Source of the DNA: Thecamonas trahens ATCC 50062
Taxonomy: Eukaryota; Apusozoa; Apusomonadida; Apusomonadidae
Direction of reading: 5' to 3'
DNA: 21,376 nucleotides
Assembly (NCBI RefSeq): GCF_000142905.1
Contig: NW_013657656.1
Span: forward strand, 174,937 to 196,312
Shown one piece after another: positions 7,017 to 14,978 of this stretch. The notes beneath the pieces are model-generated. The model saw nothing but the letters and a program-made list of their open reading frames with translations. It was not told the DNA's origin and did not search any database. Every line of letters begins with the position of its first letter. Position 1 is the first letter of the stretch. A program made the position numbers and the translations under genes.

Positions 7017-10000
7017 TCACTCGGCAAAGACAAAGACCGAGCCGACACGATCGAGGACCCGCTTGAGCGCCTCGCGGACCTCGCGCCGCTCGGCAAGGGC
7101 CAGCGCGGTGAGGGACGGGTAGAGTGAAGAGGCGAGGCGCCTAAAGGCGGCCGGCTCGAGGGCGGCGGTGCCACGGAGGGCAGTGACCGCCAGTGGTGTC
7201 CACGAGAGCTCAACGTCGGCGCCGTGGACATCGCGGATCGAGGCGTAGGCGGTGACGATGGCGGTGACGAGCTCGAACAGTTGCGGGACGACCGAGCGCT
7301 CACCGGCGTCGAGCATGGCGAGCAGGATGTGGAGAGCGCCGTTCATGCCGCTCGTGGCCTGCTTGTGCAGGTTTGGAAGCTGGTCGAGGTAGCCGGCGTC
7401 GACGAGGCCCTGGCGTGCGGCCATGTCGGCGTTGAAGGTGCTCGCAAAGGTGTGCGACTGGGTGAGGCATGCCACGATGCGGAGTTCGGTCTCGACGCCC
7501 AGCTTGCCCACGAGCAGGGTGCCCATCGAGGCTGCGACGTTGATCATCAGCAGCTGGACAACGCACTTGTTGATGACGCGCGGCGGGTCAAAGAGCGGCG
7601 GCGGGTCAGTGGTGTCGGCAGCGGACGCCCGCCCGGCTTCCAGAAGCTCACGCGGGAGCGACGCATCGAACAGAGCCTCGACCCGGTCGACGACCAACGC
7701 CCACCGCGGCGGGTCAAAGGCGTCGACGTTGTCTTCGACAAGGCCCGAGAGGCAGGTCGCGCCGATGCGGGCAAGCGACTCGTTCGGCTGCAGGATGCAG
7801 TTGGCAAGGAGGACAAGAAGCTCGGGGAGGAGCGAGAAGAGGCCCGAGGCGTAGTGCGAGTAGAGCTCGACAAGTGACCGCAGAGCGTTGAGGCACGTCG
7901 TCTTGAGCCACTCGGTGTTGAGCGACGGCTCGTCGCAGTGGGTCACGTCGTCAAACATGGGGAAGAGGACGCCGCGGAAAATGAGCTCCCACACCTCGCT
8001 CGAGAACTGCACCCCGTACGCCTTGAGGACGTCAAACAGGACCTGCAGCGCCTTGGTCCGCACCGCCAGGTGCTGGGCCGAGACCAGCGACGAGAGGCCC
8101 ATGAGCAGCGGCCACCAGTACTTCATGGCAAGCTCATCCGCAGACGCCCGTCGCGGCGACCGTCCGCCGCTCTCCTCTGACCCGCCGCCGTCGCTGCCGC
8201 ATTCGGCGGCGGCGGCCACCACGCGCCCCTCGGCCAGCTCGCGTGACCAAAAGTGCACAAAGTCGATGGCCTTGAGCGCAACCTGCGGGTACAGCACTTG
8301 CCGGCCAAAGTCCATGAGGCAGTTGATCGAGTCGGTGAAAAAGGCGGCAACCTGCACAAAGTGGCCAGAAATGATGGTCTCCACAAGGTCGAACGCGCTC
8401 ACCACCGTCGCCTCCTCCTCGTCGGACGCCGCCATGGAGAGGACGCCGAAAATGCCCTTCCAGCCCGACTTGATCATGGCGGTCCGGGTCAGCACAATCT
8501 GCCGCAGGCACGCCACGACCATCTCGCGGATGGCAGGCGACGACGACGACGCCATGATCTGCTCAAACGGGCGCAGAAACTCTTTCTGGATGTTGTAGTT
8601 GGCCAGCTCCTCCTTCTGCAGCGCTTGCATGTTGAGCTGCCGGATGGTGTCGATGGCAATGTGCGCCACAGACGGGTTCGCGTGGCACCCGACGTCTGAA
8701 AGAAAAGCGGCCAGGATGGCCCAGATCCGACCCCACACCAGCCGGATCCGGCCCATGTTAAAGTACGCCACGTCGACCGTCTTCTGCAGCAGGAACAGCC
8801 GCACGCCGTCCGGCGCCTCCAGCTCGTCCTTTGCCACAGCACACAGCTGACGCACAAACTCCACAATTGCAGAGTTGTCCAGCTCTACCGAGTCCGAGAA
8901 CACCCGGTCCACCGCTGCCGTGTCCACCGCGCCTGCAATCGCGCTCGAGTTGAGCTCCTCAATCCGTCCACGGTCCGGCACCCGAAGCACGCTGCTCCCG
9001 GCTCCGCCGCCACGCGTTGCGCCTGCCCCCGTCGGCGCCGGCGGCTCGATCAGCCCGCGCGCAAGCTCCGACAGCCCGTTGCTCGACTTGTTTCGCCGGC
9101 CAAACAGCGACGAGAGCGACATCGATGACTCGTTGCTCGTGCCGTCGGCAGGGCTTGCGCCGGCAGCGTCGGCAGCGCCGACTGCACCATCCGAGCCTGA
9201 GCCCGAGCCCCCGTCGTGGCGGTCTTCAGTCCCGCGCGACTTGCTCCGCGACTTGCCCCGCGACTTGACCTTGGCCTTAGCCTTGGCCTTGGCTTTGGCC
9301 TTGGCCTTGGTCTTGCCCCGCGACTTGGCTTTGCCCTTGCGCGGCGTCGACCGGGTCGAGCTCTGCGACGGCGGGCGAGCTGGTGAGCTCGCGGCTCCTG
9401 CCTGCGGTGCTCCTGAGCCAGGCTCCTGCGACAGCGCAGGCAGCACGTTGGCCGGCTGGATGCCGAGCGAGAGGATCTGCAGGTGGTCGAGCTGCGAGAT
9501 TGAGCGCAGGACGTCGGACCACGACTCCATCAGGTAGTTGCCCTGAGTGTTGGCAATGTGGATGAGCATGCGGATGGCATCGACGTTCTTGGACGACATG
9601 GCCTTGGAGGCGTCAAGGTAGGTAAACTTGGCCAGTGAGGTGACAAACGCGTTGCGTTCGGTTGAGAGGTAGAAGAGCGAGGCAATGCGGATGGCGAGCT
9701 CAAAGCCGCGGAGCGCATGGGCCACAACCTGGGCCACGGTAGTCGTCTCGAGAAGAACTGAGAGGACCGCCAGCAGGGCGTGCCATGTGTTCTGGAACAT
9801 GAGACGGACATGGTCGATGTGGTTCGCCGTGTGGAACGGGGTAGGCGGTCCAGCCTTGGAAAAGAGCGTTTGCGACTTGCGGATCATAAACTCGGTCTCG
9901 CGCTGGAAGCGGGCGTGGCGCTCCTTGGCCGACGACGACTTGCGCGACGCGTCGGCGGCAATCTGCTCGTCCTGGAGCTTGATCTCGTTGTGCAGGATGT

Positions 10001-12707
10001 CGTTGTAGATGTCCTCGAGCATCTTGCGCGGGAGCGACTCGCCGTCGTCGATGCCGCGGTTGTTAGAGACAAACTCGTCGAGCGTCATCTTGGTCTTGAT
10101 CTGCTCCGAGTGCAGGTCGGTGTTGAGCATGATGGTAGCAAAGGCGAGGACGTAGACGGTGTCTGCGTTGGCAAACTCACCTTCGTTTGTCACCGTGAAC
10201 CGCTCCGCGAACTTGATCATCATCCGGTCAATCTTCTGAGCCTCGCCCGGCAGGCGGAAGCCCGAGAGGAACTGCCGGAGCGCGTCGACAAAGGTCTTGC
10301 CCTCAAACGAGAGGCTGTCGACCCAGGCGTGCATGACGGCCACGTTGAACTCGTCGGCCTCGCCGAGGTATGCCCCGATCTGGTCAAGCCGGAAGCCCGG
10401 CGTCGACTTGAGGAGCGCGGCCACGGCCTCGGGGCTCTTCTCGACTGCGCCGGCGTCGATGAGGTAGGCGATGCCCTTTTTCGGCTTGAGATTAAACTTG
10501 GCGATGCCGGCCTCGAGCACCTGCTTGGCCTGCTTGGCCTGCTCAAACATGGCCGGCGAAGCCGGTGTCGTCTCCGAAGCGGCAGCACCGCTGGCTGGAC
10601 AAGGCGTACCAGGCGCAAACGCCGGGCCGGGCCGGGCGGGCGCACTACTGGCCGACTCGTCGTCGGGCTCCGACTCGTCGCCGCCGGTCTCGGAGCCGGC
10701 AGCAGCCGCGAGGCCGGCGCGGCCGTCGTCGACCTCGTCGGTCCAGGCCACCATCGAGTCGAGGATGGAGACAAGACACTCGAGCGCCAGCAGCTCCATG
10801 GCGGCCTTTTGCTGGTCGCTCACCGAGGAGAGGGCACCAGACGAGAGATGGCCCTGTGCAATGCGCGAGAGGTCGTCAACAATGGCCTGGAAGATGTTCT
10901 TGCCGTTGATGTCGCAGTCATAATTGAGAAAGAGGTCAACAAGCGTCTGCGGCTGGGTACAGAGGCTCGACAAGCTCTTGAGCACCATCCACTGCTGCTC
11001 GAGCGAGGTGTTCGGTGATTCGAGGACACGGAGGAAGAGGTTGGTGAAGAAGACCCCGATCTCGACCTTGAGCACGTCCTTAAAGTGTGTGAGGAGGACA
11101 ATAAAGAGCGAGAGCGAGAGGCCAAACACGGCCGGCACCGGCGAGACGCCATTCTTGAGCAGCGTCGCTCCGCACAGGTACTGCCGCACAGCGCTCACAA
11201 ACTTGTCCTTGGTCCGGAAGACAGGACCCCACTTGTGGACAATATACAGCAGCAGCTCGAGCGAGAGAATCTTGGACCGCATGGCAATCGAGTCGGCACC
11301 CGAGCCCGAGCCGGAGCCGCTGTCGACGCCGTCTTTGACCGACAGCTTGCAGAGGGCGCGAAAGACAAGAAAGGCGTCCTTTTGCACCACCGACGAGATC
11401 CGGACTCCGGCGGCAGCCTCGGCGAGGGTCTCAGGCGCCCGGGTAAAAGGCGGGAGGATGGTGGTCTGCGCGTTTCCTGGCGGCGCGGCCGAGCCGCCAG
11501 ACTCGAGCGACGAGGCCGACGACGACCGCGGACGGACCGGGGCCGGCCGCGCAGGCGCCAGCGCCGCGGCCTCCACCGCCGCCACATGGGTATCGCGGCA
11601 CGCCACCGAGCACAGCGGCTGAGTGGTCTGCTGCGAAAAGTGGTTGGCCGGCGCGCCGCACACGGTGCAGTAGCCGTACTTGCCGGGCGGGGCAATAGGG
11701 GTGACAGCGGCGGCGTTGCGCGCCGCCGGCGACACGCCATCGGCGTCCGAGACGACGCTCGACCGCCGCGACGACGGGGCGCCGGCGTCGCTCTCGGACA
11801 CGTCGCCGCTTGCTCCGCCCCCGCCGTCGAGGCGGGCAAAGACCTTGGAAGTCATCTGGCGCAGCGCGGCACGCGCGGTCGTCTGGTTCATCTTGTTCCG
11901 CGAGACAAGGTAGATGTTGTACACGGTGCGAATGCCCTTGAGCAGCGACGGGCCGTGGGCCTCAAACGTCGACGACTGCACCGCAGTCAGGACAGCCTTG
12001 ATGATCTGAAGCTCGGCCTTTTCATCTGCATACTCGTAGCAGTCACAGAGAGTATCCATGACGACGTCGGCGAGCATGCGCGGTGCAGCGGCGTCGCCGG
12101 TGCCCAACGGCGTCGTGCCCTTGAGCCACGAGTAGGCAATGAGCTTCTGAATGCAGTCGAGGGCGGTGACCATCAGCCGCGCGTTGCCAGACTCGCAGGC
12201 GAGCTTGAACGGAAGAAAGTGGAGCTCGCCAAGGGCAGGCTCCCAGTCATCAGGGTCGGCGGCGTCAAAGCCGGGCACGACGCCGGTTAGAAAGGCAACG
12301 ATGCCGTCGCGCTCGATCCGTGCCTCCTGCTCCTCAATCGACTCGAGCGCGTCGCGACACGCTTCCTTCACCTTGGCCGCCCGCTTCGCTTCCTTGCCGA
12401 GCACGCTGAACGACCGCGAGAGGAAGAGCAGTTGGTTGGAGATTCGCTCGCGGGCCGCGAGCTGGGACGAGACTGACGGCAGCTGTGCGCCGCCGCCTTC
12501 TGAAGCAGATTGACCTTGGTTGTCAGGTTCAGCATTTTCGGCTACGCCCGCGTCGTGGCCGTTACGCTCAGTTGCGCTGGTGTGCGCCTCTGTATCGCCT
12601 CCAGACCCAGACTCCACCTTGGAGTCGGCGGCTGGCGGCGAACGAGGGCGAGCCACGTTGCCCGCGCCGGTCTCGGGCTCGCACGGCTCGGACGCAGACC
12701 CAGACAT
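7017..12707 (-). CDS. ARFGEF1/2: BIG/Sec7-family ARF guanine nucleotide exchange factor
   Basis: This exchanges GDP for GTP on ARF GTPases at the trans-Golgi network, driving coat recruitment. It is a single 1896-residue reading frame, close to the 1785-1850 residues of human BIG1 and BIG2. Domains in order are: an acidic/Ser-rich N-terminus; a DCB region (about 80-290); a linker with a Cys knuckle (C347, C350, C366, C370); a HUS region with the HUS box NYDCD (595-599) and NIFQAIVDDLSRIAQG; and the Sec7 domain (about 720-912). The Sec7 domain has FRLPGEAQKIDR, with catalytic Glu 822. A Ser/Lys-rich insertion (about 1080-1190) includes a run of AK repeats, and HDS-type helical regions reach the C-terminus. 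The brefeldin-contact motif reads YVLAFATIMLNTDLH, with Phe-Ala at 856-857 instead of the Tyr-Ser of human BIG1. No intron is evident, which is notable for a gene of this size. It converges with mL41 and diverges from POLD3. Confidence 0.95.
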   Translation of the reverse strand: MSGSASEPCEPETGAGNVARPRSPPAADSKVESGSGGDTEAHTSATERNGHDAGVAENAEPDNQGQSASEGGGAQLPSVSSQLAARERISNQLLFLSRSFSVLGKEAKRAAKVKEACRDALESIEEQEARIERDGIVAFLTGVVPGFDAADPDDWEPALGELHFLPFKLACESGNARLMVTALDCIQKLIAYSWLKGTTPLGTGDAAAPRMLADVVMDTLCDCYEYADEKAELQIIKAVLTAVQSSTFEAHGPSLLKGIRTVYNIYLVSRNKMNQTTARAALRQMTSKVFARLDGGGGASGDVSESDAGAPSSRRSSVVSDADGVSPAARNAAAVTPIAPPGKYGYCTVCGAPANHFSQQTTQPLCSVACRDTHVAAVEAAALAPARPAPVRPRSSSASSLESGGSAAPPGNAQTTILPPFTRAPETLAEAAAGVRISSVVQKDAFLVFRALCKLSVKDGVDSGSGSGSGADSIAMRSKILSLELLLYIVHKWGPVFRTKDKFVSAVRQYLCGATLLKNGVSPVPAVFGLSLSLFIVLLTHFKDVLKVEIGVFFTNLFLRVLESPNTSLEQQWMVLKSLSSLCTQPQTLVDLFLNYDCDINGKNIFQAIVDDLSRIAQGHLSSGALSSVSDQQKAAMELLALECLVSILDSMVAWTDEVDDGRAGLAAAAGSETGGDESEPDDESASSAPARPGPAFAPGTPCPASGAAASETTPASPAMFEQAKQAKQVLEAGIAKFNLKPKKGIAYLIDAGAVEKSPEAVAALLKSTPGFRLDQIGAYLGEADEFNVAVMHAWVDSLSFEGKTFVDALRQFLSGFRLPGEAQKIDRMMIKFAERFTVTNEGEFANADTVYVLAFATIMLNTDLHSEQIKTKMTLDEFVSNNRGIDDGESLPRKMLEDIYNDILHNEIKLQDEQIAADASRKSSSAKERHARFQRETEFMIRKSQTLFSKAGPPTPFHTANHIDHVRLMFQNTWHALLAVLSVLLETTTVAQVVAHALRGFELAIRIASLFYLSTERNAFVTSLAKFTYLDASKAMSSKNVDAIRMLIHIANTQGNYLMESWSDVLRSISQLDHLQILSLGIQPANVLPALSQEPGSGAPQAGAASSPARPPSQSSTRSTPRKGKAKSRGKTKAKAKAKAKAKAKVKSRGKSRSKSRGTEDRHDGGSGSGSDGAVGAADAAGASPADGTSNESSMSLSSLFGRRNKSSNGLSELARGLIEPPAPTGAGATRGGGAGSSVLRVPDRGRIEELNSSAIAGAVDTAAVDRVFSDSVELDNSAIVEFVRQLCAVAKDELEAPDGVRLFLLQKTVDVAYFNMGRIRLVWGRIWAILAAFLSDVGCHANPSVAHIAIDTIRQLNMQALQKEELANYNIQKEFLRPFEQIMASSSSPAIREMVVACLRQIVLTRTAMIKSGWKGIFGVLSMAASDEEEATVVSAFDLVETIISGHFVQVAAFFTDSINCLMDFGRQVLYPQVALKAIDFVHFWSRELAEGRVVAAAAECGSDGGGSEESGGRSPRRASADELAMKYWWPLLMGLSSLVSAQHLAVRTKALQVLFDVLKAYGVQFSSEVWELIFRGVLFPMFDDVTHCDEPSLNTEWLKTTCLNALRSLVELYSHYASGLFSLLPELLVLLANCILQPNESLARIGATCLSGLVEDNVDAFDPPRWALVVDRVEALFDASLPRELLEAGRASAADTTDPPPLFDPPRVINKCVVQLLMINVAASMGTLLVGKLGVETELRIVACLTQSHTFASTFNADMAARQGLVDAGYLDQLPNLHKQATSGMNGALHILLAMLDAGERSVVPQLFELVTAIVTAYASIRDVHGADVELSWTPLAVTALRGTAALEPAAFRRLASSLYPSLTALALAERREVREALKRVLDRVGSVFVFAE
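9255..9325 (-). repeat. Lys-Ala codon repeat within the ARF-GEF gene
   Basis: The sense strand carries a tandem six-base repeat (GCCAAG and variants) encoding about seven Ala-Lys units, flanked by SRGK and KSRGK motifs. It lies in the low-complexity insertion after the Sec7 domain, at about residues 1128-1150. It gives a strongly basic, probably disordered segment. Confidence 0.75.
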
Positions 12708-13218
12708 TCACTGCTTGTTACCCCCAACAGCCTACGGCACTCCGTCAGCGTCCAAATGCTCATGGTAAGTGCCTTCATTACTTCACGCCCTCCTTCCCTC
12801 CCTCTCCCACCCACCCGCCAGCGTGGTAGGGACGTGGCTCGAAATTTGCTCGAGCCACCCTTCCACCCCTCCGGGTACCCTGGCTCGCCCCAAGGCCTGC
12901 AGCCGCAGCCACGGCCGGGTCCACCCACTTCAGAACCCCGTCCCCCCTCCAGGCTTCCCCATGGAAGTGTGCCCCACCACCTCCCTCCCCCACCTCTCCT
13001 CTGGTGGTTTTGTTGCCAGGCACACATCCCCCATACTTACAGTCCCTGGGTCACACGCAGTCTCTTGACGAGTGGTGGCCGGCGATGGTCGATGGCTGGC
13101 GATGGTCGACGTCGGTTTGGCGGCAAGCGGACGGCGAGTCGCCCGAGAGTGTGCGAGCCTGATCACCGCCTCGCCCCGCGCGACTGCCGCAACACCGCAC
13201 GCCAGTCGCAACACGGAC
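12708..13218. other. Divergent intergenic region between the ARF-GEF and POLD3 genes
   Basis: These 511 nt lie between two start codons pointing apart and should contain both promoters. Positions 12778-12832 and 12950-13010 are pyrimidine-rich on the plus strand. A 12-bp direct repeat (GGCGATGGTCGA at 13081-13092 and 13098-13109) and an E2F-like TTTGGCGG (13116-13123) lie about 100 nt before the POLD3 start. No coding sequence or RNA gene is convincing here. Confidence 0.6.
13116..13123 (+). promoter_or_regulatory. E2F-like site upstream of POLD3
   Basis: TTTGGCGG matches the E2F/DP consensus TTTSSCGS and sits 95 nt upstream of the POLD3 start codon. Replication genes are common E2F targets in animals and plants. 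An eight-base match in GC-rich DNA is weak evidence alone. Confidence 0.35.
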
Positions 13219-14879
13219 ATGGCCGGAGACGCGGACAAGGCTGCCAAGCTGGAAGCCTTCCTCGCATCCAATGTGGAAGAGGGGGGGCGGACGGTACGTG
13301 GCGGTGAGGGAAGGGAAGAGGAAAGGTGGGGGGGGAGGGAGGGCTGACATGGCGCTGCGTAGAATCGTCGCTCTATCCACAGCACCCGGCGGTCGACTCA
13401 CAGACATGGCACGCGGTGGCTTTGGGTTGCCCACCGGTACAGGTGTCGGCCAAGGGCCTGGCTCATGAGATGGGAGTGCCGTTGGCGGATGCACGGGCTG
13501 CGCTGGAGGGGTATGCCACCGGGAAGGCTCGCGACAAGCTGGCGGTGACCTGGTGCGTGTGCGGGACGACGGGAGACGGAAAGCACACTGTGGCGCTGGC
13601 GACGGGGTCGCGGGCGGAGGCGGTGGCGGCAAGCCTGGCCAAGGTCACCTCGCGGACGGTGTACGCGGTGGCGCTGGTGGCCGATGCGCCCGACGGAGTG
13701 CCGGTCGACGCGCTCGCGTCGGCGAACACTGCGGCGCACAAGGCACTCTATCGCAGCTTTGATGAGCCTGGCAACGTGCTCCGCGAGTCGCGCATGGGTG
13801 GCATTGTAGCCAAGGGCGTGGTTGTCCGCTCTGCCAAGGCGCGAGAGGCTCGCATTGATGCTCCGGCGTTCGAGGCCGAGCCGAGGCGTACAGCATCGGT
13901 CAAAAAGGTCAAGGAGGTGAGCAAGAAGTCGCTGGCGTCGTTCTTTGGGGCAGCCGGATCGGAGCCCAAGGCGAGCAAGGGCAAGGCGAGCAAGGGCAAG
14001 GCGAGCAAGGGCAAGGTGAGCAAGGGCAAGGCGAGCAAGGGCAAGGCTAAGCCCGATGCCGAGACCAAGCCCGAGCCTGCAAGTGGATCCAAGCGCCGGC
14101 GCCTCATCGAGTCCGAGTCGGACTCGGATTCCGAGTCTGAGCGGGAGGCGGAGGCTGGCGAGCCCGTGGCTGCCAAGACTGGACACAAGGAGACAACACC
14201 GCGCAAGCTCGCCAAGAATTTGGCTGGCCGCAAGGCGTCGCCGGCCAACTCGCCGATCAAGACGGCATCGCCGGTGAAGCGTGCCAAGTCGAAGAAGGCA
14301 GCAGCCGCCGCCGCTGCCACCGCTACCGCCGCCGAGCCTGTGGCCATGGACGTGGTGGAGACAAAGATGGAGACGGAGACGGAGACCAAGGCCGAGGCCA
14401 AGGCCAAGGCCAAGGCCAAAACGTCGGTCAAAGTCGCGATTAGTGCGGTGGAAGGCGAGGCCAGCGGCAAGGCCGACGACAAGCCGGCCGGGAAGGCCAA
14501 GACCAAGAAGAGCGGCAAGGTGTCGATCAACCCCAACATGGATTTGGCGCAGATGTACTTTGCCGCCAAGACTGAGACGTCGACTGGCGATGATGGCGGC
14601 AAGACTCAGGGTCTCGAGCCGAGCAAGGCCAGCAAGCCGAACACGCGGCGGGTCCGCAAGACGCGGATGGTCTCCAAGACCTTTACTACCGAAGAGGGCT
14701 ATCTGCTCACCGAAGACGTGGAGGAAGAGTACTGGGAGGAGGAGGAGATCCCAGCGAGCGAGGCTGCGCCAGGGCCGGCGGCGGCGGTGTTTGGTGGCAA
14801 GAGCAAGGCGACGGGCAACAAGGGCAAGGCGAGGAGCGGCAAGCAGGCATCGCTGACATCGTTCTTTGGCGCTAGCTAG
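13219..14879 (+). CDS. POLD3: DNA polymerase delta subunit 3 (POLD3/p66), two exons
   Basis: This is the PCNA-binding accessory subunit of replicative DNA polymerase delta. Exon 1 is 13219-13293 and exon 2 13443-14879, joined in phase 0, giving 503 residues (human POLD3 has 466). Joined this way, EAFLASNVEEGGRTVSAKGL followed by AHEMGVPLADARAALEGY aligns without gaps to the human N-terminus (DEFVTDQNKIVTYKWLSYTL, then GVHVNQAKQM). A winged-helix-like domain of about 135 residues follows. The rest is Lys/Ala/Ser-rich and disordered, with a five-copy SKGKA repeat, an NLS-like KRRRL next to a Ser/Asp/Glu stretch suited to CK2, and an Ala/Lys-rich region. The protein ends with a canonical PIP box, QASLTSFF (493-500), three residues before the stop. 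A second Phe-Phe motif, KKSLASFFG (186-194), sits just after the folded domain. An alternative splice is described separately. Confidence 0.88.
13294..13442 (+). other. POLD3 intron (149 nt, GT-AG)
   Basis: The donor is GACG|GTACGTG and the acceptor CCGGTACAG|GTGTCG. Removing it gives the gap-free POLD3 N-terminus. Unlike the mL41 intron, its first half is purine-rich. A smaller in-frame intron, 13304-13362, is nested inside it and is also possible. Confidence 0.7.
13971..14045 (+). repeat. Five tandem copies of a 15-bp coding repeat in POLD3
   Basis: The unit GCGAGCAAGGGCAAG (Ala-Ser-Lys-Gly-Lys) is repeated five times without gaps. Only the fourth copy differs, by one base (GTG, giving Val). 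The near-identity suggests recent expansion by slippage or unequal exchange. Confidence 0.92.
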
Positions 14880-14978
14880 TGGGTGGGGCGGGGAATGAAG
14901 AGCGGGTTGCGGGGCCAATGAGAGAGTCATTTACGATGGATGAGTGAGGCACTGCCGCGGCCGGCGACAGGAATGCGC

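Noticed and set aside
9780-12290. Two long plus-strand open frames (about 400 codons each) opposite the ARF-GEF gene
   Set aside because: They lie wholly within the strongly supported Sec7-family coding sequence and show no domain; they are antisense by-products of the codon bias.
13398-14930. A 510-codon open frame antisense to POLD3, longer than the sense protein
   Set aside because: It is Leu/Arg/His-rich, has no recognisable domain, and arises because GC-rich codons and the Ala/Lys repeats leave few stops on the opposite strand. The sense frame has clear POLD3 homology.
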